Below are positions 36,401 through 48,400 of a stretch of 64,000 nt of DNA, in pieces. A program made the translations under genes and the position numbers. The stretch is from positions 57,460,270-57,524,269 of the forward strand of contig CAIIXF020000001.1 in NCBI GenBank assembly GCA_903813345.2, written 5' to 3'. Numbering within the stretch: position 1 is the stretch's first letter; each line of letters opens with the position of its first letter. This DNA is from Owenia fusiformis. Lineage: Eukaryota; Annelida; Polychaeta; Sabellida; Oweniidae. Below the pieces are notes generated by a model. The model did not search any database, was not told the origin of the DNA, and saw only the letters and a list, made by a program, of their open reading frames with translations.

Positions 36401-39400
36401 TTTTACTTTTTTAACTCTTGGAACTTTTTTGAAAAATGCAACACCGATCGCCGAACAACTTCTGGTTGTGACATAAAAAAGCTGATTTGAGTAAAACAAA
36501 ACAAAGGTAGGAGCTGTGACCAATGGTGTAAATCACCAAAATGGATATGAGGACTGGGTTGGAACAAATGAATTCACATGAAAGTTGTAGAAGATGGACA
36601 TAGAGGCAAGTGTGTGATTCCATAGGTTCAGATTGAGAGGCAATAATACACACCTGTCAATTCAACATCAATAATCTTGCTCTTTGATTTCTTCTTGGTC
36701 ATAGCTGGTCTACAAGGACGCAGATCTTCAAGTTTGTTGTTTTGTTGTTTCCCAGTTGTAGTTGTTTGTTTCATTGTTGTAGTCCCTTCATTATCAGCTG
36801 TAATATGTTGTTTGCAAGATGCATCAGGCTTGCTGTTCAAAGCCATCTGTTGTGGGTCTAATGTAATAAAATACATGAAATAATCAGATTTTGTAAGACA
36901 TGATGAATTTGTGTATGATACTTTCATATGAACTCTCGATTATATTATATTTATACAATCCATGTTATATCCAAACGTCCCTGAGAAGCTGAAGAGATTA
37001 ACATGCAACACGTACATGTTAGTGAATGATCATCGTGGTAAGCCACACCCTCTCCATCTCTATCCTTCTGCGATGCAACAGAGAGAGATGCTATGAGTAT
37101 CAGAATGGTGAATGATCAGTTGATACAGTTGATGGACATTTCATTCTGTTTTATGATATTAACAGAATGGTGTATAATAATAAGTTAAATTTTCTGGAAA
37201 TTTTGACTTACTTTGACTCAGTGCAGGCTGAACTGCTGCAACTGGCGCCATCTTACTATGCGCCCTCTCTGATGTACTTAATGACCTTGGAGCCATACTC
37301 CCTGGTGTAGATGCACTGCCCTCTGGTCTAGGTCTCACGCTGACTGACCTGTGTACAATGCCTGTTCTCAACATTAAGAAATCATCCAAGGGATTTCCAG
37401 ATATCTTAATATTGGAGCTGATCTGTTTAGTCTGCTGTTGTTTTGGATTCAAATCTGATTTCTCAAGAGACTTGGATTGCTTCTCAACTTCAGCCTGATT
37501 GGATATTGCTAAAATGTAATGGATTTATTGAGAAAAATTGACAAGTTATGCCCAAAGCAGATATGTGTGAAGAGGTAATACTATAAGTTATTGTATGATT
37601 TGAAGAACAATACAGGATCTATTCTAGTCAAGAAATTCCGTATTAGATCGAGATGAAGTCGAGTGCCAATACAGAATATCGAGACAGATAATATCGAGAG
37701 GGGTTAATTTTACAGATCATACGATAATAGTACATGCACACCTTAATGCCACTAAGACTTGTAGAGTAGTGTTCAGATTAGACAGGTTTTACTGCAAAAG
37801 CATGTATTCTTAGTTTCTACCTGTATTGATATGGTGGCTGGCAGTATTGACATGCTGGGTGGTTGTATTGGTGAGCTGGCTGGTGGATTGTAGAGACTTT
37901 AAAGACTGCCATGCATGGTCCAGTGCATTCCTAGGCTTCATTATAGTTGCAATACCAGGTACACCAGGCAATGTTGTCTTATCATCACCTAATGTCATGT
38001 CAAGTATAAATGATAAGTGAAGTTTGTGCAATTTTAAGCATATCATTTGCAATAAAGCAAGATATACATGTAGATGTCAAATGCTGACTACCAAATGAAA
38101 ATGGAGGCAATAATTAAACGTAAAATTCACATATAAGTTTGACATATCTTTAGCTCTCTAAAATCCCCATCCGTGGAAAGATTTGTACATTAGCCCCTAC
38201 ATGAAATCATACAATTCTACATAAGAAGCAAGTGAAGGTTGAAGTATTTAATTGCAATCCTTTTTATTAAATGTTTTGAAACATGTTAACAGCAGCATCA
38301 TACTCACTATGCAGTATGGCAAATGTGTGCTTCTTGAACTCTTCAATTTTAATAATTTGATCTGAAGAGTCTCTTTCTATCTCCCATGTCTCTATCTTGC
38401 TACAAAAAGCCATGTGCTTAGTTGAGTAAGACATAGGGTCCCAGCACATATCTAGTTCAATGTTCCAGCCAGTGGTGTCTCTCTTGGGCCTGACATAGCT
38501 CCTAGCCAGTGCTACGGGAAGATCTGATTCTATGGGGGCTTCATATTTGATATCAGGTTCTGAAAAAGTGTGTATCATGTTAGTAAGTTTTTATAGTATG
38601 AAAACTATGTTGTGGTGTCTCTCTTGGGCCTGACATAGCTCCGGAGTGCTACGTGAAGATCTGATTCTATGGGGGCTTCATATTTGAAGTATTAATTAAT
38701 TACCTTGAAGTCTCAATGCAATGATGTCACTAAAGTACTTCTCTTCACGCCATAATTTCTCAACCAGATTATTCTTTTCATGTTCTTTGAGATAGTTACT
38801 GCAATCAGAAATACATGACGCCAATTTATACTAAAAAAATAGAATCTCCGGCAAATAAGCAGCACTCCGTCATAACTTTTTCATCTTTTCTTCTATTCAG
38901 AAGGCACTATTTAATATTTATAGCATATCTATGGTTTTACAAATTAATATCATGATGATTTTCCGAAAATAAAATTTTCTCCCTCATTAAATACAGATAA
39001 GAAAAAATAACAATTCATGATCAACTTCAAATTGATGAGCCTGCATGCAATGAGTCCACTTACTCAAGAGAACTGGGGGAAATGTCCAATGGTTGTAGTT
39101 TGAGTAAAGTTGGAGATTCAGCCTTAATGAGAGGATCATTCTCTGCTGGGGACTCCAGTAGGTTAGACTTTAGTATGTCTGTGTCCTCCATCATACCTGC
39201 AATCACAAATGCCAGGCTTATAAGAAAAGGTTCATGCTTTAAATCTGGATAATGTTTTGGGATTATTCAAAGGATTTGTGTTAGAATATGAAACCAGATT
39301 TCCACAATAATCATTACATGATATAAGGTAGGAGTTCAGAACATGAGTTGTGATTGAATTGTCTCAAATAAATGAAACAATATAATCCTGATCATTCATT

Positions 39401-42400
39401 AGACAATGACTGAAGGTATCTATAAATCTATCGATAAATGGGTACTTTAATCCTTAAAAATTGCAGCAAATCATATTATATAACCATGGACTTTCAATTA
39501 GTTGAAAGCTCATGGTATAACCCATATGCAATCCACTTTCAAAATGTTATTTGAAAGATAATAAAAAGTGTATAAAAGTGCATACTAACCTTGATTGTTT
39601 AATTTTGAAAAGTTTACTTGATCTCCTGGACTGCTAGAATGATCAGACACATCAGAAAGATTTTCAGTTTCACAAACACCTTTACTAGACTGTGACACAA
39701 GTTCTTCAAAATCTGAAATCAAATTTTGCAAAAATTAAAAGGATTTCTGTCATTTTTGCAGTGACAAAAGTTTTGAAAATATGCATGTTGCTCGGAATGT
39801 AGAAGTTGATTACTATATTGTACAAGTCAATGCCTATATTGTATAGATTGGCATCTATATCATACACATTTAAATAAAAACCTAGAATGTATAATATAAA
39901 TAACTAGATGAAATAGTGTGCTTTTTGTACCATAAAGAACAATTTTGTCCTACAAAATACATATATTTTCAAAAAACAAAGGTGTCAAAATCTTCAATCT
40001 TTTCATATATTTTCTGCTATTTCTAAGATTTTAGGTTGAAGCTGTTTGCTTATGAGCTATTATAGAATGAGGCTGGAGAGGTGGGAGCAACTGAGAGTGA
40101 TTTGATATGGTTCAATAAATGTAAAGAGATCACCCTGGGAAGTACCTAAAATGGAAAATTCATTGAGATAAACAATATCAAAATATGACACAATTCAGAA
40201 CCTCTATAAATTTGAGATGCAAATCAAAAATGAAACAGGCTAGATAAACTTACACTGTAACATATTAAGGAACAATAAATCAACAAAAACAATGACAACA
40301 GATTTACACTACATGTATCAACACAACATGTACCCTGGCTTGGTTTTTGAGGGCATCCCTCATCGGCCTCAATCACTTCAAGATCACGAAGAGGAAGCTC
40401 AGCCTCCGCATCTGGTATTCTTATTGTTGCCATGGAGACAGTTGATGACATTACTATCTCCTCTATCTCTAAATCCTTTAAATATGTGCATCTAAAGTTA
40501 TTTAATACACAATTCAGTATAAATACCAAAATACGCTTCTAGAATGCTTAATATTGCTGAATATATTCGAAAATATATGGAACAAGAAGCTAAAAGAAGG
40601 CAAATTAAAGATTGTATATTTTTCGAAGGGTTTCACTAATGTACAGTGTATATGTAAATCTACAGGATATATTCTAACATGTTATTGTCTTATCATTGCT
40701 ATTTGATTAATTAATTGGTATCGAATGTTTAATAACAAGAGTCATTTTCACCCATCATGGAAAAGAAATCATTTCAGTATACTTAACAATAACAACATAG
40801 CAGAAACAGCAGAGATTGCTTATTAAGTAATAATAATCACAATATTTAACCACTGGTGTTATGAGATATGATTGAGATTATGGAGACTTATAATTGCATG
40901 AATTAGAGAATTTGATTATCTGCAGCAATTGATATAATAGTAATTGATTTGAAAATTAAAAGGAAAACATGATAATCATAGCAACAATCAAACCTATTAC
41001 TAATAGAAATACACAATCTATGTAATTTTGAAATAGTGAATGCGATATTATAATTGAGATCTGAAATGACACTTATTCAAGCATGGGTGTGCGCAGCTCC
41101 ATATTACACAGATACTTATAATGTTGGTAACAACTGACAAAATTAGGAGTAAATCATTACTGCAACAGACACAAGGACCACGGGTAGATATTTCTTAAGA
41201 AAAATGGAAGGAAAGAAAATCATATCCATCCTTGGTATCCATTGTTAGTAAGTGGAGAAATCAGGTGAAGATTGCAAAAACTAGATAGCCAAATACCAGG
41301 TATGTTTGTAAAATCAAATTTTAGAAATATATTATCAAATAACATTTTAATGGAATTCAATTACACTAAAAATGTGACCATCTCATTTTGAAACTTTTTC
41401 CAATTATACATTACAATTGTACTGGAGTTTTCATAAATTTTCTTGTGTAGTAATCATTGGAGAAATGCGTGCGATATAGAGTGACATATTATCTAGTTTC
41501 CAATCACCAAGATTAAAATGACTAACAAATCATCTTGATTATTATTTCATCATACAAAATTACAGGGTATTCTATAAAAGTGGGAAATATGTATGAAGGC
41601 ATTTTAGAAATCTTAATGAAGTAATAAGTATTGCTAAGTGGACAATCCACAAGCAAAAGTTGGAATTGTACCAAAATAATAATATTTTACATAATTTTAA
41701 AATAGAACTTGATAAAAGAAACATTGCATTGTAATTGTAATATTTTAAAGTGATATGAAAATAAATTTTAAATATAAAAAATAGACAGAAAATATGCATT
41801 CTGGAAATTCATTTTGAATGTTTTTGCATTGGCTTATTCTGCATGAGCATGAGCATTTCCAGGAAAAGAACAATAATTTTCTGAATCACAAAGGCATTGC
41901 TGCTCTGTTCCTCGTATTCAATATCACATAGAGAAATAAAAATAATTCACAATAAATGAGAAAAAAATTTACATTTTTGTATCACCCTGTAAAAAATTTC
42001 AGTGAATCAATTCACATGTGTTTTAATAACTGTCTAATTTCCACATTTGATTTAAGATTCAACAAACAACTAAGCAAGACAATAAACAACAAATCAAGAC
42101 AACAAACAACTTATCAAGACAACAACAAAACAATCACACAACTTGATTCAAAATGGTTCAAAATAGAAAAATCGCTGTTCTTTATGGTCTAATTGTGCTG
42201 TGTGACGTTATAGAACAATCACAGGGAATAGTGTCCTCTGAGAGCCTCAGAAGTAATGATAATCAAGCAAACTGGAAACAAAACACAACTCGATCCTGTA
42301 CACTAGATCAGAATATAACTTCTGAGTCATGCACTGCAACAGGTACATGTATAAACCGGTGTGGAGAGTCCTTACCAGAACCCATGTTTTCTTCAGATTT

Positions 42401-45400
42401 GCCTGCATGTTCATGTGACAAACACTGTGTTAATTATAAGGACTGCTGCAGTGACTTTATCACTGAATGCCCAGCTGAAGTCATCCAAGCTAAAGCAGTG
42501 AAAGATGACAACTTCGAGGCTACATGTATCAAAATGGAAAATTTTGATTCATGGGTTATATCCTACTGCGCTGCAGGCTACACCAATACAGCTGTTATCG
42601 AGAAGTGTAAAAGCAATGCTACTGATCCAATCTCAAGAATCCCTGCTTATGACAGGAATAATGACATCTACTATAAGAACATTTACTGTGCCTTGTGTTC
42701 TGGCGTCACCTCAATTAGTTTCTGGGACACCTATGGGATCTGCAGCTCAGAATTAATGATTAATAGCATGAACATGAACAGCATTGAGTCAATCCTTGAT
42801 GCCAAAATGTCTTTTTGTACATTGTATAGATTCCCCAATATCTGGGATGATAGTTTCAATGTCAGATACTGTGCAGGAGAAGCAATCAATGAATGCGAGG
42901 AAGGGTGTACAGATCCAACTGCAGTTGAACTATGTAACAAAGGTTATCAGCAGATAGTTTCTACAAAAACACTCAACTTCAAGAATGAGTACTGTGCCCG
43001 TTGCAACCCTAGCCTTATTAACAAAACTCAGGCAGGTATAAAATGTGGTATAAAATACGATTCTCAAACTGATCACTTGGACCTTACCAAGGGACAATAT
43101 AACTACAACCTGTTCATGTATTACAATCCTACAAATCTCGATAAGAAGGAGTCTCCAGACAATGTTAAATTTGAATTCTATGTGTCTCCAAATGTGTATG
43201 ATATGGGAGAGATAAGGTTTTGGTGTAATATCTTAACAAACAAGTGCAAATACACTGCCTGTGCTACACATTACAAGCTGGTTGGAGAAGAGTGTCGATT
43301 AAAAGATTTACTGGTTAAAATCTTTGTTACATTAATAGGTGACTTAAAAGACTTCAATGTACTATTAGTTTTACCATTGTATGGTCCATTAAAGCATGAG
43401 CGTGTGGCAAATCACACCAACGTAACTGTTCAAATCATGCTACCCCAAGACACAAGCATTGAAAAGATGAATGACTACATGGCTAACATTACAACAGTGA
43501 TAGAGGGATGTGTTGATGCGGGGGTTATAGAATACACGCTGCCTGAAAATGATACTGTCATAGAAACACCTGTTAGTCCTTACTCGTTTGAGATTAGCAC
43601 CTCAAGCGTACTCATTGATGACCCTACCACTGATGACCTTCCAATGGATGACCTTTCTAAGGATGATACCTCCACAGAGGTGGCGAATACTGATAAAGAT
43701 GAAGACCAGCAAGAGAATGCTACTACAACAGGACATACTACCAGCAACAAGGCAAGTTATATTGAAACTGGGCAATTGTATCTTATTGCTATTGCTCTTG
43801 TAGGCAAAGTATTGATGGATAAATGAAATATCACCCAAGATCTCTGTTGTCCAATTGATTATCATTGTCGCTTCATTCACAAAAAAGTAAAAGTATAACA
43901 AATGTAGTGTGCTTTGAAATCATTCCAGTGCATTTTGTACTTTCATTTTAGTAATAATGCTATCAATGATAGAACTTAAACTGAGAAATATGTTCAATGA
44001 AATGACATTTTCAAATCTTGTGGTGAGACAATAGTATTAAGTGAAAGGCAATGGGTGGCATTATTTTGATCAGTTCCTTGACAGTTTGATGAAAATTCAA
44101 TATACAGTGAAACCTGTAAAGTGGAACACCTCTAAGAATGCAACACCAGTGTTAGTGGAACAATTTTCAGTGTCCAAAGACCAAGTGATTTCAAGTTAAA
44201 TGAACGAATGTAAATGGAACAGCTACCAAGAGGAACACCTTTTCGGCGTATCAAAAGTGGTTTTATGGTCAGAGAAATAGTAACGAACCAATCCTTATTT
44301 GTTACATGCTGAATATAAAAATTGTTTTTGGAGTTACTTTGAAATACATCATGTACATGTAAATAAATAAAACAACGATAAAAACAGAACTATAAATTTG
44401 TTTACCTCAGATTTGAAGATTTTCTCTTTGACAAACAGCTCATCTGTGAAAGATCCTATGGGTGTTGTCTCACTTTTAAGCTCTGAGGAACCATTTTCCA
44501 CTCTAACGTCCAAATGTGGTGTCTCACTTATAGGTTTAGAAGAGCTCTCCTTTGTGTGGAATATATCTGATCTGTCAGTTCTAGAAAATATCAGAATGTT
44601 GCATATGGGATTATGATGAAGTAAACAACTGAAGCAACACATTGAATGGTCAAGGTTGTCTCAAATGTCTCCAACTAACCAACTTTGTAAAAGGCTACTG
44701 TTAAGTAATTATTCAGAATACTCTGCTCAACCCTCATTAATTAACTGTAAGAAATAATCAAGATAAAAAATGACCATGGGAGTGTCAATTTATAAAGACA
44801 TATATGGATTTAAACTTTCACCGTAAGTTCATTGAAGGGCTCGATAGTCCCATTCACATTATCTCCAGGCCCGTAGCCAGGGGGGGTTCGCAGGGTTCGG
44901 GCGAACCCCCCCCTGGCCAAAAATTCTTTCAAAATCATGCAGTTTTTCACCATTTTGAGCACTTTTCAAGTGATTTTAGCCATATTTGGGCCAAAATTGT
45001 CAAATGTGAACCCCCCCTGGAAATTTTTGAAAACTGAACCCCCCCTTGGCAAATCCTGGCTACGGGCCTGATCTCCATGATAAACTTTCAATTTATTTGC
45101 TACCTAAATACTGAGGCCTCTGTGTATGTTTCACCAGTGTTGTCTGCAAAAGGATCTTTTACAATCTTAGGTCTCAGCCTATCAAGCATGTGGCCCACCT
45201 TTGGGAGAGCATCTAGGGTCATTCTCAGAGGCTCTGTACACAAAGGCTCCTCTATTAACCACGTACTAGTATCATCTGAATCTAAAGAAAGTCATGCGCA
45301 ACTTAATAAAGTCCTAATTTGGTAATATTGCATCGTGTTTTCTTGCGAAAATGGATTCAGTAGATATACATGTGTCGTAAGTAGGTACAAATTGTATAGT

Positions 45401-48400
45401 CACAGATGCACATCTTATTATGATTGATATTTTCTGAGAAAAAAACATGTCATCACAACCAGAAACGATTATATTTTAAATGTACAATGTAAATGAGTTG
45501 CATTACTTTGAAACTTCTGTAAACTTAGATTGACTAGGTTTCAAACTGTGTTCTGGTCAGCCTAAGTCTTGCTGAGGCCTTGTTCCCCCCCCCCTCCCCT
45601 CTAAAGCATCCCCATAAGCTTGAGAGAACTAGATAGGGGGTCCAGAGACTTAATGCAAGATTATATCATCCCGTACAACACTAATTGGAATTGCAAAACT
45701 GAGGAATGACAATATTCGTATAATCATTATCATTAATCATCAATCATTATCATTTCATCGAACCTTAGTGACTAACCTTTGTATGCGCTCTGCTGCTTTA
45801 CATTTTGTAAATCCACTTTCTCAAACAGTTCCATTTCCCCGGGGATTTTCCCAGCATTGAGGAAGATATCTTCTATGACATCATCAGTGAATGACTGCTG
45901 GGAGGATGGATTAGAGCTTGGAACAATCTCCACCAGACCAAGATTGCGACTCTTTAACATGACCCTGAAACATCTATTTGGTAACTAACATACTGGAACA
46001 GTTTTGTCCCCTCCCTTCCCTCACAATACTTCTGAATACTTCTGATTTCTTCATCACACCATTACACAAAGATGAAGAATACATAATACTTTTCATTTGC
46101 GAAATACACATGCATGCATATGATTACAGGTACTGCTGTACAATACTGAACCAAGGCTACCATCATTTAAGGTTGAAAAATAAAATGAAAATGGCACAAG
46201 GCATTGGGCTCTCATGGGCAAAAAGACTATTTCTCAAAAGGCAATATAATATAAGAGCTATGGTCAAAGGTGTAAACAACCAGCATGAAACAGATATGAT
46301 CCTTGATTCAGCTGAGTAGCAGTTTTCATATGACAGTAAATTGTTAATGGACACATAAAACTCAGTCACTCACCCATCCATATATTCTGGACCATCTTTG
46401 AAGTGTCCCTGTTGTAGTTCAGACAGCTCATTAGCTCCTTCCTCTTGGAGATACTGGAAGTCTGGTCTAACTGTAATATACAACATTCAACTGGGTAAAT
46501 ACACAAGGCACATGCAAATGGTTATCACCTTCCATTTGTTACAGATACAACTGCCAAATGGTGTTACAGACACCAAACACCAATCACCAAACAATGGCAA
46601 CAAAAAAGTTGGAGACTATAACAATATTTATTAACTTATAAACATAGTTATTCTGTAGATCAATTAATGACATATATCCATACACATATAATCAATAAAC
46701 CAGTGTAGCAGAAAAAAAAGACATGAAATGAGTAAGATTTATTAAAATACTAAATACCCTCACTCCAGCTTACTAAAAACAGGGCTTATTCGGCGAACAA
46801 TATGTGAAATAAAAATGGCCACCTTATATTCACCTAGCACAAATTAATCAGTATTGATATTCACAGCAAGAAACATCCCTGAACATTTCAAATCAACCTG
46901 TCATGTGGTTTTCCTGCAAGAAAGGTGAGACACCATCCATAGACCAACAACCATCAGTGAAGTTGACAATAATGTTGTTTATCTTTTATAGGTAGGAGAA
47001 AGTCATATATGGTTTTGGAAGCTTCTAACCTTTCCAGACCTTTTAGCCAGTACCCTGTGTCAAAGATGACCTTAATCTTTCATAAATTCAATAGGGTCCA
47101 GGCCTCGAAATTAGCATTGCTAAGGTAGTGATTTGCTACCTGGTTTTCCAAAAACACTACATGTACTTGTAAATTCCTCAAACTAGCTACATGTAACTTC
47201 ACTAGTACCTCAACTAACTACTCTCCATGTGAAAATATACAGATTTTCGATTGATTTGCTGATCAGCTGATCTTTGTTAATTCGTGTTCGAGCCGAATCA
47301 CAACTTTTACGATTGCGTGAAAGCAGACCAATCATAGTCGACTTCATTCTTTAACAGTCAATGAAATGTGTATGCAAATTGCCTTAAAACATAGTAATAT
47401 CTGGGAAAGATTTACAAAGTAATATGTTATTATTGCGCTGTTAAGTCATACGACTAAAGATAACTCTCATCAAAATTATCACTACCTGCTTCTCTGAAAT
47501 AGGTACCTGGAAAATTCACAAAGTAGTGAAACAATTACCTGATAAAAAAAAAAGTTAAGCGCAAGGCCTGGGGTCTCCCAATTTCTCACCTCTAAGCCAA
47601 GGTTTCCTGTATGCAGGATCAGGTAGCACTCCTCTATGTATATAGGCATCTACACTCTCAAGGTGTTGTGGGACTGTCAGTTGCATCCTGGTCTGAATGG
47701 CCTTCCTCTCTTGAAGAATCTGGTATAAATTAACACAAAAATACTGATCTTGCAATATGAATGATGTTTCTTATGTTAGGAAAAATATCAAGACAATGGC
47801 TGAATTTGATAAACTAATGTCAAGAATCTCTATCCATCCAGTAAAATACTATTGATGAACATAAAATACTAGTGATGTTCGTAAAGAAAAAAAATCATGG
47901 TGCAGACATGGTAGGCCAGAAAAAAAGACTGTGGTTGGGGCTCCTTCCTGCTGCTCCTTCCCACATAAACTAAGTAATTTAGATAACAAACTGACATTAC
48001 TGGGCAGTATTTCTTTTACTTTATTAAGTATTGCTTATCTTTAAGAAATTGGACCTAAAACTTTAAAATTGGGTCTCAAATTTTTTTGACACAGGCATAC
48101 ATTTTATGCTCCCCCATTCTTGATTTCTAAAGCAACCTCTGGAACTTGCCTTATGTAATGGCTTATAAAATAAAGAACAGGTTCATAGCCAATTGGATAT
48201 ACATGTAGCTGAGGGGCTTCACAAGAAATTGGTTTTCCAGAGAGGATCCCATGGCATCATCTCCACCTTGTGATGGTTTCAATGATGAAATAGAAAAAAA
48301 ATCAAACATTAAAGTTTATACAATACCTGAGACACAAAGTCTAATGCTAAGTAGCGAGGCATTCTACTCTTCTTGAACTGTGAACACTGTTTCTTTGTTA

